A stretch of 64,000 nt of DNA from DATCJA01 sp963814955 (GCA_963814955.1 CAWFEX010000004.1:496001-560000); one strand, 5' to 3'. Counted from the stretch's first letter, positions 19,214 through 28,526 are shown. Program-made: numbers and translations. The notes: generated from the sequence alone by a model not told the origin.

Positions 19214-19627
19214 ATGACCACCCGGATTCCTTCCATCAAGCTGGTGTTGCTGCCCAGAGATACGAACGCGTACGGGACGATCTTCGGTGGCGCGATCCTG
19301 TCGCACATCGACCTCGCGTCGGCGGTGGAGGCTCGCAAGACGGCATCGCATCGGTACGTCACACGAGCCATGCACGCGGTCGAGTTCCACGAGCCTGTGT
19401 TCGTCGGCGACGTGGTGAGCTTTTACACCGAAACCGTCCGCGTGGGCCGCACGTCGCTCACTGTCCGAGTGGTGGTGGAGGCCGAGCGATGGAGCCGCAG
19501 TCCCGCTGCGCCGCAGGGGACAGGATGCGGCGAAATCGTGAAGGTGACCGAGGCGGAAGTCGTGCTGGTTGCCGTAGACGATCGGGGCCGGCCGGTACCG
19601 ATACGGCCGGAGCCGATGCAGGCGTAG
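19214..19627 (+). CDS. acyl-CoA thioesterase, hotdog fold
   Basis: A 137-residue single hotdog-domain protein of the YciA/BFIT group that hydrolyses acyl-CoA thioesters in the cytosol. The family signature is clear: NAYGTIFGGAILSHIDLASAVEA holds the central helix and active-site loop, and FHEPVFVGDVVSFYTE is the typical second strand. The insert after residue 90 (RSPAAPQGTGCGEIVKVT) is slightly longer than usual. The acyl chain preference cannot be read from sequence. It runs in the same direction as thrC, with a repeat-filled spacer between them. Confidence 0.88.
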   Translation: MTTRIPSIKLVLLPRDTNAYGTIFGGAILSHIDLASAVEARKTASHRYVTRAMHAVEFHEPVFVGDVVSFYTETVRVGRTSLTVRVVVEAERWSRSPAAPQGTGCGEIVKVTEAEVVLVAVDDRGRPVPIRPEPMQA

Positions 19628-19736
19628 GGCAAGTGCCAAGTGCAACGTGTAAAGTGCAAAGTTGCGAAACACGCGCACTTGTCACTTACTTTTTACTTTG
19701 CACTTTGAAGTTTCCACTTTCCTACAATAGGTCCCA
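19628..19736. repeat. low-complexity inverted repeat spacer upstream of thrC
   Basis: The whole spacer between the thioesterase stop and the thrC start is built from words such as aagtgc, gtgcaaagt, cacttt and tttactttgc. A perfect 12-bp inverted pair, aaagtgcaaagt (19650-19661) and actttgcacttt (19694-19705), is separated by 32 bases. It is much more AT-rich than the genes on either side. It may carry the thrC promoter, but the repeat character suggests an interspersed element. Confidence 0.65.
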
Positions 19737-21032
19737 ATGAAATGGGTGAGCACCAGACGCGCGTCGCCGGCGGTGCCGTTCATTGACGCGCTGTTTGCCG
19801 GTACAGCTCCGGACGGCGGGCTGTACTTTCCCGAACGGTTCGATCCGCTCCCCGCGGCGACCGTGGGCGCCCTCCAGTCAGCCGGGCTCACGGACGTGGG
19901 GACTGTCGTCGGGACCCACCTGCTGGGCGGAGATATCTCGGAACAGGACATGGGCCGGCTGGTACGGGATGCGCTCGACTTTCCTATCCCGCTCGTTCAG
20001 GTAGCGGACCGTGTCTGGGCGCTCGAGCTGTTTCATGGCCCGACGCTGGCGTTCAAGGATGTAGGAGCGCGTGTCCAGGCCCGTCTGTTGCACCACTTCA
20101 CCGACGGAACGCCGCTGACCATTCTTGTGGCGACCTCCGGCGACACTGGCAGTGCGGTCGCGCAGGCTTTCCACGGGGTGCCGGACTCTCATGTATTCGT
20201 GTTGTACCCCGAAGGACACGTCACCGACGTCCAGGAAGCGCAAATGGCGTCCCTCGGCGGCAACGTGACCGCCGTTGCGGTGAGGGGCACCTTCGACGAC
20301 TGTCAGCGTCTGGTCAAGGAAGCGTTCGCCGACGATGAACTGCGGAAGAAGGTGTGGCTGACCCCGGCGAACTCGATCAACCTCGGCCGGTTGCTGCCGC
20401 AGGTCTTCTATTACTTTCTGCCGGCGCAATTACGTGCAGCCGGCCGCGGGGACGCTGACCTGATTGTTTCGGTACCGAGCGGGAACTTCGGCAACCTCAC
20501 GGCGGGCCTGATTGCCAAACGGATTGGGCTGCCGGCCAAGCGGTTCATTGCGGCGACCAACGTCAATGACGTCGTGCCCGAATATCTGCGGTCGGGCATT
20601 TATTCTCCCCGAGCGTCGGTCCGCACGGTGGCGAATGCCATGGACGTCGGCGCCCCAAGCAACTTCGAGCGCATACGCGCGCTCTACGATGACGATATCG
20701 ATCGGATGCGGCAGGATCTCGTGGGCGCGGCTTTTGAAGATGCGATCGTCGTGGCCGAAATCGGACGCGTCTACCGCGAGCACGGCTATTTGCTGGATCC
20801 CCACGGCGCAATCGCCTGGCTCGCCCTTCAGGAACAGCTGGCCGCCAGTCCGCGAGCCATCGGTGTCTTCCTGGCCACGGCGCATCCCGCAAAGTTCCGG
20901 GAAGTCGTGGAACCATCCATAGGCAAGACGGTGCCGCTGCCGGCCACGCTGGCCGAGGCGTTGGCGCGGCCGCGCGAAAGCGCCCGGCTCGACGTCAAGT
21001 ATTCCGCGCTCGTTGACCTGGTGCTCAGCTGA
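19737..21032 (+). CDS. thrC: threonine synthase
   Basis: Threonine synthase converts O-phosphohomoserine to threonine with PLP. The 431-residue product has the N-terminal signature KWVSTRRASPAVPFIDALFAG, the PLP-lysine motif HGPTLAFKDVG (Lys107), and the phosphate-binding loops ATSGDTGSAVAQAF and SVPSGNFGNLTAG. Length and order fit the ThrC class that begins with a short beta-rich domain. The stop overlaps the start of the next gene (TGATG at 21030), so the peptidase gene is translationally coupled. There is no biochemical reason for that link, so it is probably simple co-expression. Confidence 0.95.
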   Translation: MKWVSTRRASPAVPFIDALFAGTAPDGGLYFPERFDPLPAATVGALQSAGLTDVGTVVGTHLLGGDISEQDMGRLVRDALDFPIPLVQVADRVWALELFHGPTLAFKDVGARVQARLLHHFTDGTPLTILVATSGDTGSAVAQAFHGVPDSHVFVLYPEGHVTDVQEAQMASLGGNVTAVAVRGTFDDCQRLVKEAFADDELRKKVWLTPANSINLGRLLPQVFYYFLPAQLRAAGRGDADLIVSVPSGNFGNLTAGLIAKRIGLPAKRFIAATNVNDVVPEYLRSGIYSPRASVRTVANAMDVGAPSNFERIRALYDDDIDRMRQDLVGAAFEDAIVVAEIGRVYREHGYLLDPHGAIAWLALQEQLAASPRAIGVFLATAHPAKFREVVEPSIGKTVPLPATLAEALARPRESARLDVKYSALVDLVLS

Positions 21033-22885
21033 TGCCGGTCGCCGATACCTTCAGGCCCGAGCCGGGCACGCTGCGAACGCGCGAGGAGATCCCCCAGAAG
21101 TACAAATGGGACCTTGCGTCGATTTGCCGCGACTGGGACGAGTGGACCGACATTTACAAACAGCTGGAGGCGGCCATCGACTCGTTCCGCACAATGCAGG
21201 GGACCCTGGCAAAGGGCCCCGAACAGTTGCTCGCGGCGTATCGGGCGATGGACGCGATGGGCGCCTCGAGCTACCGCGTCTGGTATTTTGCGGCCCTCCA
21301 GTACGACGAGGATCAGCGGAACAACGACATCAATGCTCGCCGGCAGCAGGTGCAGATTCTGTTTGCCAGGCAGCAGCAGGCGAGCTCGTGGTTCAACCCC
21401 GAGCTCCTCGCCGTTCCTTTCGAGACGGTTCGCGGATGGCTCGACGCACACGCGGATCTGGCGTTGTACCGGTTCGCCATCGAAAGCCTCTTCCACGAGC
21501 AGGAACACGTGCTCGACCACGACGGTGAACGATTGCTGTCATATTCGGGGCGATTCAACAGCGTTCCGCACGACACGTACGCGGCGATGACGACCGCCGA
21601 CATGAAATTTCCGTCGATTACGCTCAGCACCGGCGAGCGCGTGACGCTGACCTACGGTCAGTACCGCGCCGTTCTTCAAACGAACAGGCAGCAGGAGGAT
21701 CGAGCCGCTGCTTATCGCACGTTTCATGGTTCCTACGCGGACCATCAGAACACGTACGCCGCACTCTACAGCGGCGTGCTGCAGCGCGACTGGTTTCACG
21801 CACGCGCGCGGAAGTACAAATCCACACTCGATGCGGCGCTGCACGGCAATAACATTCCGCCTGCGGTCGTCGAAAATCTCATTTCGGTCACGCGCGAGGG
21901 AGTCGAGCCGTTCCGCCGCTACCATCGTCTGAGACGACGTGTGCTCGGGGTCGACACCTACCGATTGTTCGACGTTTTCGTGCCTCTCGTTGAACACGAC
22001 GTCCAGTACCCATACGACGAAGTCGACCGGTGGATCGTCGACTCGGTCATTCCACTGGGCCGCGAGTACCAGCAGCAGGTTCGTCGTGCGTTCGACGGGC
22101 GCTGGATCGATGTCTTCGAGAACACGGGCAAACGGAACGGCGCGTACTCTGCCCCAGTGTACGGGGCGCATCCGTACATGCTGCTCAACTACAACGAAAC
22201 CCTCGAGGCGGTCTTTACGCTCGCGCACGAGATGGGCCACTCGATGCATACGCTGCTGTCGCATCAGGCGCAGCCGTTCGTGTATGCGGGGTACACGATC
22301 TTCGTGGCCGAAGTGCCGTCGACGCTCAACGAAGCGCTGTTCCTGGATTTCATGCTCCAGCGCGCAGAGTCCCGTCAGGAACGGACCGTGCTGCTGCAGC
22401 ATGCAATCGACAGCATCACGACCACGTTCTATACGCAGGTACTCTTCGCGGATTTCGAGCTGCAGGCGCACCGGCTCGTCGAGAACGACCAGCCCGTGAC
22501 GGCCGATACGCTGAACGAGATATTCCGGGGTTTGCTGCGTGTCTACTACGGCGACGCGCTGGATGAGGAGTCTGTCTCGGCGGTCACGTGGGCGCGCATT
22601 CCGCATTTCTTCAGCACGCCGTACTACGTCTACCAGTATGCGACGTGCTTTGCCTCGACGGCCCGGCTGATGCAGGACTTGCGCGCGCCGGATGCCGCCC
22701 GACGCGGCGACGCGGTGGATCGTTATTTGTCCTTGTTGCGTGCCGGGGGCAGTGACTATCCGATGACGCTGCTGGCGCGCGCCGGCATCGACCTCAGTCA
22801 ACCCGATACCGTACGCGCCGTTGCAACCGAGCTCGACGGCCTGGTGGAGCGGTTGGAACGCGAGTTGGAGATAGGGCCGACCTGA
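21032..22885 (+). CDS. pepF: M3 family oligoendopeptidase F
   Basis: A cytosolic zinc peptidase of the M3B oligoendopeptidase family, 617 residues, which cleaves short peptides. The zinc motif LAHEMGHSMH starts at about residue 397, and the glutamate ligand region follows in FVAEVPSTLNEALFLDF. The N-terminal half is helical, as in PepF (KYKWDLASICRDWDEWTDIY). There is no signal peptide. It is coupled to thrC by the TGATG overlap and convergent with the kinase gene, with two hairpins at the junction. Confidence 0.94.
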   Translation: MPVADTFRPEPGTLRTREEIPQKYKWDLASICRDWDEWTDIYKQLEAAIDSFRTMQGTLAKGPEQLLAAYRAMDAMGASSYRVWYFAALQYDEDQRNNDINARRQQVQILFARQQQASSWFNPELLAVPFETVRGWLDAHADLALYRFAIESLFHEQEHVLDHDGERLLSYSGRFNSVPHDTYAAMTTADMKFPSITLSTGERVTLTYGQYRAVLQTNRQQEDRAAAYRTFHGSYADHQNTYAALYSGVLQRDWFHARARKYKSTLDAALHGNNIPPAVVENLISVTREGVEPFRRYHRLRRRVLGVDTYRLFDVFVPLVEHDVQYPYDEVDRWIVDSVIPLGREYQQQVRRAFDGRWIDVFENTGKRNGAYSAPVYGAHPYMLLNYNETLEAVFTLAHEMGHSMHTLLSHQAQPFVYAGYTIFVAEVPSTLNEALFLDFMLQRAESRQERTVLLQHAIDSITTTFYTQVLFADFELQAHRLVENDQPVTADTLNEIFRGLLRVYYGDALDEESVSAVTWARIPHFFSTPYYVYQYATCFASTARLMQDLRAPDAARRGDAVDRYLSLLRAGGSDYPMTLLARAGIDLSQPDTVRAVATELDGLVERLERELEIGPT

Positions 22886-22925
22886 AGGTCGGCCCGTACG
22901 ACGTAGTGTCCGGCTTTAGCCGGAC
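22874..22925. repeat. two TTCA-type hairpins between convergent genes
   Basis: Two hairpins lie back to back. The first (22874-22895) has a 9-bp stem gggccgacc/ggtcggccc with a TGAA loop and overlaps the pepF stop codon. The second (22908-22925) is gtccggctttagccggac, with a 7-bp stem and a TTTA loop, preceded by the shared lead-in acgtagt. They sit exactly between convergent genes and could terminate transcription from both sides. The same lead-in and stem recur near 42139 and 61350. Confidence 0.7.
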
Positions 22926-22931
22926 CGTCGA

Positions 22932-24269
22932 TCACACGCGCGGGAGGTGCACAAGGATCTCCGTGCCTTGGCCCAGGGTGCTGTGGCACGTGATTCGGCC
23001 GCGATGTGCTTCGACAATCCATTTCGCGATCGCCAGACCGAGCCCCGCGCCCCCCGAGTGCGCTGTGCGCGCCTTGTCGGCGCGGTAGAACCGGTCGAAA
23101 ATCCGCGGCAGATCGTCGGCGCTGATGCCGGTGCCCGTGTCGCGCACCCGCAGACACGCTTCGTTGCCTTCCAGCGACACTTCCACGCGAACGTGCCCGC
23201 CGGCACGGTTGTACTGGATGGCGTTCGAAAAAAGATTGGTCACCAGGTCGGCCAGCCGGTCGCGATCTCCGACCACGGTGGCGTCCCGGAGGCGGGTTTC
23301 GATCGTGACGCGCTTCTGGTCGGCGAGCGGCTGCACGATTGCCACCGCGTCGTTGACGAGTGACGGGAGCCCGACCGCCGTTCGTTGAAGCATCACGTCC
23401 GCGCTGTCCGCGCGCGCCAGTGTCAGCAGGTGTTCGACGACGCGGCGCATACGATCTGCCGCCCGCTGAGCCGTGGCCAGGCAGCGTCGATAGTCGTCGG
23501 GCGAACGGTCGCGCGAAAGAGCCCACTCGATCTCCGCCGAAATCGTCGCCAGCGGCGTTCGCAGCTCATGTGAGGCATCGGCCGTGAATCGGCGCTCGTT
23601 CTCGACGGCGAGATGAAGCCGGTCGAAGGCCTCGTTGAGCGCGAGCGCCACGTGTTCGAGCTCGTTTTCGGTGCGCTCGACCGCGATGCGCGCCGTAAGG
23701 TCGCCTGCGCTCATGGCGGCGGCCGCATGGCTGATTCGCGCCACCGGGGTCAGCGCGCGTCCCACGAGGAACCATCCGCCGAGCAGCGACAGGATGAGGG
23801 CAACCACGCCACCGGCCGCCGCAGTTCCGGCAAAGGCAAATACGTCGCGCTGCGCGTCCGCGAGATCGCGGCCGATCAGCACGAGCGCGTCATTTGCGCC
23901 GGTGACCGTCAGTTCCCGCCGTCCGTCACGTGTGAGGGTTCCAGGGCCCGTCGGGCGGGGAATATTGAAGTCTCCCTCGGAGCGGTCGATGAGCTCTCCG
24001 TCACGGTTCCAGACTGCGTAGTACGTGATCGGGGCCGTGGTGCCATCGGCCTGCCGGTATTCGGTCGGGAGCACCAGGTCGAAGTCTCCGGAGGCCATCG
24101 GCCGCAATCCTTCGACGAGGCCCGCGGCGCTCGATCGCAGACCCTGATCGATGTCGGCAATCAGCGAGCGCCAGAACAGGTAACAGACGGTGCCGGCAAA
24201 CGTCGCGATGACCGCTGCAAGAATGAACGTGTACCAAAGCAGCAGCCGCGCGCGCAGCGAGCTAAGCAT
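22932..24269 (-). CDS. two-component sensor histidine kinase
   Basis: A 445-residue membrane kinase. TM1 is at about 11-33 and TM2 at about 149-170, enclosing a periplasmic sensor region of roughly 115 residues. A HAMP linker follows (GRALTPVARISHAAAAMSAGDL). The phosphoacceptor is His234 in DASHELRTPLA. The ATPase domain has the N box (NLFSNAIQYNRAGGHV), G1 (VRDTGTGI) and G2 (GGAGLGLAIAKW). Its start overlaps the end of the response regulator gene by eight bases, so the two form one operon. The ligand is unknown. The layout resembles OmpR/PhoB-partner kinases that sense envelope or metal signals. Confidence 0.95.
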   Translation of the reverse strand: MLSSLRARLLLWYTFILAAVIATFAGTVCYLFWRSLIADIDQGLRSSAAGLVEGLRPMASGDFDLVLPTEYRQADGTTAPITYYAVWNRDGELIDRSEGDFNIPRPTGPGTLTRDGRRELTVTGANDALVLIGRDLADAQRDVFAFAGTAAAGGVVALILSLLGGWFLVGRALTPVARISHAAAAMSAGDLTARIAVERTENELEHVALALNEAFDRLHLAVENERRFTADASHELRTPLATISAEIEWALSRDRSPDDYRRCLATAQRAADRMRRVVEHLLTLARADSADVMLQRTAVGLPSLVNDAVAIVQPLADQKRVTIETRLRDATVVGDRDRLADLVTNLFSNAIQYNRAGGHVRVEVSLEGNEACLRVRDTGTGISADDLPRIFDRFYRADKARTAHSGGAGLGLAIAKWIVEAHRGRITCHSTLGQGTEILVHLPRV

Positions 24270-24918
24270 CGATGATGTAGCCTTCGCCGCGGCGGGTGCG
24301 AATCACTTCGGGGCCAAGCTTGCGGCGGAGGGCAGCGACATGAACGTCGACCACGTTTGACAGCACGTCCGTGTCTTCGTTGTAGATGTGCTCGCAGATC
24401 GTGGATCGGGCGACCACCGACCCACGCGATCGGGTGAGCAGCTCGAGAATTGCAAACTCGCGAGCCGTCAAATCGATCAGATTACCCGACCGGCGCACCT
24501 GGCGGCTGGCAGTGTCAATCGTCAGTTCTCCAAGCTCAATGGTCGGTACGGGATTGCCGTAAGCCCGGCGGATCATCGCGCGGATGCGCGCGATCAGCTC
24601 AGCAAGGGCAAATGGTTTCGTGAGGTAATCGTCGGCTCCCAGGTTCAGGCCGCGCACGCGGTCGTCGATCATGTCGCGGGCGGTGAGCACGAGCACTGGC
24701 GTTCGAATGCCAGCGGCGCGAATCGTCTGCAGCAGGGTCCACCCGTCCAGGCCCGGAAGCATCAGGTCGAGGATGACGGCGTCGTACGGCATCTCCCGGA
24801 TCTTGAAGAGCGCGTCTTCGCCATCTTCGGCGACATCGACGGCGAATTCCTCTTCTTCGAGCGCCCGTCGAAGCGTCTGCGCCAGATCGCGCTCGTCTTC
24901 GACGACCAGGAGCCTCAC
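24262..24918 (-). CDS. OmpR/PhoB-family response regulator
   Basis: A 218-residue DNA-binding regulator. The receiver domain has the acidic pocket VVEDE, phosphoacceptor Asp51 in AVILDLMLPG, and Lys101 in LTKPFA. The C-terminal winged helix has LTAREFAILELL, the recognition region VVDVHVAALRRKLG, and the closing RTRRGEGYIID. I chose GTG 24918, which overlaps the upstream stop as GTGA; the frame extends further, but without family similarity. It is the partner of the kinase immediately downstream. Confidence 0.95.
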   Translation of the reverse strand: MRLLVVEDERDLAQTLRRALEEEEFAVDVAEDGEDALFKIREMPYDAVILDLMLPGLDGWTLLQTIRAAGIRTPVLVLTARDMIDDRVRGLNLGADDYLTKPFALAELIARIRAMIRRAYGNPVPTIELGELTIDTASRQVRRSGNLIDLTAREFAILELLTRSRGSVVARSTICEHIYNEDTDVLSNVVDVHVAALRRKLGPEVIRTRRGEGYIIDA

Positions 24919-25571
24919 CGGTTGCGGCCCCGATTTTCTTCGGGCTCGATGCGCAGATCGTCGAACCACGCAGTGGCGCCGCCCCCCGACCAGACACCGG
25001 CGCGGCCGCCCTCGTCAGCGATGGTGCGATCGCGCGCCCGTATCACGCCGATGCCGCCGAGCGACACACGAATGTCGTCATCGTCCTGAACGACGCGAAC
25101 GCTGTGCCATGCGGAGACGTCGAGCTCGAGTTCGTCCTCGTCGTCGAGTCTGATACGGTTGCCGCGTACAACACGATAGAGAGCCAGTTCCTGCACACGC
25201 AAATCGAGCGCGGCGAGATAGAAATTCTCCGCGTCCTGATAACGCCAGACGAGTCCGCCGACTCGTTCGCCTTCGCTCAGCTTCAGCCGTACGGACGCGC
25301 GCATTTGTGCGGGATGAGGTGTGTCGAGCACCGCGAGAGAGAAACCGCCTGCCGCCGCTGAATCTGCGATATGCGTCAGGTAATGGTTCGGTCCTTCGGC
25401 CCGCACGAACCATCTTCCCGGTGTCTGCTGACGCGCGATCGCGAACGTGAGACCGGGAGGAGGACTACCGACGGGATCCTCGTCGAACGTGCGCACGGCA
25501 ACTTGCGCGCTTGCGCCGTGGAACGCGAGCGCGATGGCGATCACGATCAGCAGCGCGCGAATGCGATTCAA
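24915..25571 (-). CDS. secreted concanavalin/LamG-like protein
   Basis: A 218-residue protein with a Sec signal peptide (MNRIRALLIVIAIALAFHGASA). A beta-jelly-roll-like domain follows, of the kind seen in DUF1080 and laminin-G-like proteins: GLVWRYQDAENFYLAALDLRVQ, LYRVVRGNRIRL, WHSVRVVQDDDDIRVSLGG and GGATAWFDDLRIEPEE. Such folds bind carbohydrate or act as extracellular modules. No catalytic residues can be assigned. It is the first gene of the operon with the response regulator (GTGA overlap) and kinase, so it may be the periplasmic partner of that sensor. It is divergent from the DUF5916 gene. Confidence 0.7.
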   Translation of the reverse strand: MNRIRALLIVIAIALAFHGASAQVAVRTFDEDPVGSPPPGLTFAIARQQTPGRWFVRAEGPNHYLTHIADSAAAGGFSLAVLDTPHPAQMRASVRLKLSEGERVGGLVWRYQDAENFYLAALDLRVQELALYRVVRGNRIRLDDEDELELDVSAWHSVRVVQDDDDIRVSLGGIGVIRARDRTIADEGGRAGVWSGGGATAWFDDLRIEPEENRGRNR

Positions 25572-25743
25572 ACGTGTCGATTGTATCCGACCTTCGCGCG
25601 GTCGCCGCGCGTACGCTTCTTCATTCTGTCTTCATGTGCCGTGCTGTACGCTCGGCTACCGCATGATGCAGTCGCGGAGGCTTCCTGTCTCGAGTCGTTC
25701 TCTTTCTGGGTCGCGGTACAATTGGCCGCCCTTCCATACCCCT

Positions 25744-28374
25744 ATGAATCTCGGACGCACGACTTTGTTTTGGATCGTGGTGACGTTGTGTCTCGCCTTC
25801 ACGGCACCGGCGTCAGCTCAAGTGCCACAGCAGGACAATGGACGGAAGCAGGCGCGCGCGGTGCGCGTTCAGTCTGGCGCCGTCAACGTCGACGGACGAC
25901 TCGACGATGCCGCGTGGCGCGATGCGCCTCCGGTGACGGAGTTTGTGCAGCGGGAGCCTACCGAGGGAGCGCCGCCGACCGACCGCATGGAGGTCCGCTT
26001 CGTTTACGACGACGATGCCCTGTACGTGGGCGCACGCATGTATTCCGATGCGCCCATTCAGGCACCGATGGGACGACGGGACAACGGCGACCAGGCTGAG
26101 CATTTGCTCGTCTCGCTCGACACCTATCTGGACAGGCGAACGTCGTCCACATTCGGCACGACGGCGACCGGCGTGAGACTCGATCGCTATTTTTCGAGCG
26201 ACCGGCCATGGGACGCCGACGACAGCTTCGACCCGGTGTGGCAGGCGCGAACGAGCATGGATGCGCAGGGGTGGAGCGCGGAGCTCTGGATCCCGTTTTC
26301 GCAGCTTCGGTTCACCGATCGCAGTCCGCAGGTGTGGGGGTTGAACATCCAGCGATGGGTGCCGTCGCGCAATGAGGAGGTGTATTGGGCCCTCGTCGCG
26401 CGTACCGAGGAGCGGTGGGCGTCGCTGTTCGGCGACCTGCAGGGTATCGACGGAATCGCGCCGAGCCGCCGGCTCGAGCTGATGCCATATGTCGCCAGCT
26501 CATCGCATCTGATTGGCGATCGCGATCGAAACGATCCGTTTACCGGAGGGGGAAACCTCGAGGGGCGCGTAGGGCTCGATGCGAAGGTGGGCCTCGGCTC
26601 GAACCTGACGCTCGAAGCGACAGTGAATCCCGACTTCGGGCAGGTCGAAGCCGATCCGGCCGAAGTGAACCTGTCGGCGTTCGAGACGTTCTTCGACGAG
26701 CGCCGGCCATTCTTCGTCGAGGGCAACGATCTGCTCGAAGGCAGCGTCGACGATTACTTCTATTCACGCCGCATCGGCGCCCCGCCGGCCGGCCGGGCGT
26801 CCGGCGATTTTGTGGACTTCCCGGGTACGTCGACGATCCTTGGCGCCGGGAAGCTGACCGGTCGCCTGGAGTCGGGCCTGTCGGTGGGGATGCTCGCAGC
26901 GATCACCGACGAGGAAACGGCGCGGACGTTCAACTTTCCCAGCGTGTTCGCTCGCACAACAGTAGCGCCTCGGACCACGTACGGTGTTACCCGTTTGCAG
27001 CAGCAATTTGGGTCGGCTGGGTCGACGACGGCCCTGATGGCCACCGCCGTCCATCGGGATCTCGCAGCGGGCGATCCGCTCGCGTCGCTGCTCACACGCA
27101 ACGCGTTCACTTTCAGCAGCGATTCGGTGCTCCGGTTTAGAGACGGCGACTATGAAATGCAGGTGAACGCCGGCGTGACGCACATCGACGGCGAAGCGGC
27201 TGCCATTGACCGCGTGCAGCGTGCGAGCGCCCGATATCTGCAACGCCCGGATGCGGACTACGTCTCTTACGACCCTCGTCGCACGTCGATGACGGGCGCG
27301 AAGCTGGTGGCAAGCATCGATCGGAGCAACGCCGAGCATTGGTCGTGGGAGATCGGAACTGAACTCGCGTCACCCGAATTCGAAACCAACGATATCGGAC
27401 GTCTGACTGTGACCGACGGCATCATCGGAGAAGCCGAGATCGAGTATCAGGAAACAGTCCCCGGACGCTGGTGGCGGCAGTATTCGTTCACGTTGGCCGC
27501 ACGCAACGACTGGAACTATGGGGGAGAGCTGCAGCGCTCGGAATTTGAACCGAGCGTCAACATCACATGGCCAAACTTCTGGTCCACCGAACTGAGCGGT
27601 ACGATCAACCGCCGTTCGCAGGACCAACGCCTGACGCGCGGCGGACCGTCGATGGAAAAGCCGTCAAACTGGCAGGCAAGCCTGAGCGTCGAGACCAGTG
27701 AGGCATCACGCACCCGTGGCGATTTCGAGGTGGAGTACGGCCGGAACGAAGACGGCGGGCTGTTGTTCAATGCGAGTGGCGGCATCACGATGCAGCCAGG
27801 GTCACGGTGGCAGCTATCGATCGAGCCGGAATACGAGAGGGAAATCAACACACAGCAGTATGTGTCTGCGCTGACGGGCGGAGGTCTGGCCACCTACGGC
27901 GGCCGATACATATTCGCGCATATCGATCGATCGACGTACTCGACGCAGTTCCGCTGGACCTACACCTTCAAGCCCGATCTGACGCTCGACTTCTACGGTG
28001 AGCCCTTTGCGGCAAGCGGCCGCTACGGACACATCGGTGAGCTGATCGCGGCGCGCTCGAGACAACTGCGGATCTATGGCACCGACGGAACGACGTTGAC
28101 CACGCTCGCCGACGGGACACGCCGCGTGACGGACGGCGCCGCGACCTTTACTTTGCGCAATACCGACTTCAACGTGCAATCGTTCCGCAGCAACCTGGTG
28201 CTCCGCTGGGAGTGGCGCGCGGGCAGCACGTTGTACCTGGTATGGCAACAGGATGCCGAGTCGGAGCTCATCGCGCCCGATCGAGTGTCCGTCGGCGACT
28301 TGTTCAGCTCGCTTGGGCGTCGCGGCGACAATTTTTTTGCGATCAAGATGTCCTACTGGTTCTCGCCGAACTAG
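25744..28374 (+). CDS. DUF5916 outer-membrane protein with CBM9-like domain
   Basis: An 876-residue secreted protein. A signal peptide (MNLGRTTLFWIVVTLCLAF, then TAPASA) leads into a carbohydrate-binding family 9-like domain (VNVDGRLDDAAWRDAPPVTEF, then FVYDDDALYVGARM) at about 35-230. The rest is a DUF5916 region rich in alternating beta strands (FFDERRPFFVEGNDLL, then many aromatic-ended strands) that ends in FFAIKMSYWFSPN. The terminal aromatic residue and strand pattern fit an outer-membrane beta-barrel. The role is unknown; glycan binding or uptake is a guess from the CBM9-like part. ATG 25744 is chosen because it starts the signal peptide. It is divergent from the two-component operon. 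Confidence 0.85.
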   Translation: MNLGRTTLFWIVVTLCLAFTAPASAQVPQQDNGRKQARAVRVQSGAVNVDGRLDDAAWRDAPPVTEFVQREPTEGAPPTDRMEVRFVYDDDALYVGARMYSDAPIQAPMGRRDNGDQAEHLLVSLDTYLDRRTSSTFGTTATGVRLDRYFSSDRPWDADDSFDPVWQARTSMDAQGWSAELWIPFSQLRFTDRSPQVWGLNIQRWVPSRNEEVYWALVARTEERWASLFGDLQGIDGIAPSRRLELMPYVASSSHLIGDRDRNDPFTGGGNLEGRVGLDAKVGLGSNLTLEATVNPDFGQVEADPAEVNLSAFETFFDERRPFFVEGNDLLEGSVDDYFYSRRIGAPPAGRASGDFVDFPGTSTILGAGKLTGRLESGLSVGMLAAITDEETARTFNFPSVFARTTVAPRTTYGVTRLQQQFGSAGSTTALMATAVHRDLAAGDPLASLLTRNAFTFSSDSVLRFRDGDYEMQVNAGVTHIDGEAAAIDRVQRASARYLQRPDADYVSYDPRRTSMTGAKLVASIDRSNAEHWSWEIGTELASPEFETNDIGRLTVTDGIIGEAEIEYQETVPGRWWRQYSFTLAARNDWNYGGELQRSEFEPSVNITWPNFWSTELSGTINRRSQDQRLTRGGPSMEKPSNWQASLSVETSEASRTRGDFEVEYGRNEDGGLLFNASGGITMQPGSRWQLSIEPEYEREINTQQYVSALTGGGLATYGGRYIFAHIDRSTYSTQFRWTYTFKPDLTLDFYGEPFAASGRYGHIGELIAARSRQLRIYGTDGTTLTTLADGTRRVTDGAATFTLRNTDFNVQSFRSNLVLRWEWRAGSTLYLVWQQDAESELIAPDRVSVGDLFSSLGRRGDNFFAIKMSYWFSPN

Positions 28375-28403
28375 ATCCCCCGAAACGCTCGGCAGATTAA
28401 AAG

Positions 28404-28438
28404 GGGTCAGACCCGGGGTCAGACCCCGGGTCTGACCC
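28404..28438. repeat. GGGGTCAGACC-type REP palindrome
   Basis: A perfect 16-bp inverted repeat (28404-28419 and 28423-28438, arm gggtcagacccggggt) with a three-base spacer, preceded by a run of A. The word GGGGTCAGACC is a familiar core of bacterial interspersed palindromes that are often mobilised by REP-associated tyrosine transposases; no such transposase is in this window. It lies just downstream of the DUF5916 stop and may also work as a terminator. Confidence 0.75.
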
Positions 28439-28508
28439 TGGTAACGGGTCGACTCAAGGTTTGACAGGCTTTGGGGTGGACGTGTGCCCGTTTTCGTTGT
28501 AACATTCC

Positions 28509-28524
28509 ATCCGCATAGACGGAT
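28509..28524. promoter_or_regulatory. palindromic operator upstream of the regulator-ahcY operon
   Basis: The sequence atccgcatagacggat has 5-bp inverted arms (atccg and cggat) around a six-base centre. It ends two bases before the start codon of the second ArsR-methyltransferase gene. Binding there would block a -10 region or the start codon itself, so autoregulation is likely. It shares ATC-N2-CATA-N4-GAT with the 16-bp palindrome in front of the metH operon. Confidence 0.5.
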
Positions 28525-28526
28525 AT

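Noticed and set aside
22908..22925. Hairpin called as a classic intrinsic terminator
   Set aside because: No T-run on either side; its shared loop and lead-in point to an interspersed hairpin family, though a termination role is possible.
28375..28526. SAM or SAH riboswitch upstream of the ahcY operon
   Set aside because: No recognisable riboswitch core; the region holds a REP palindrome and a protein-type operator abutting the start codon.
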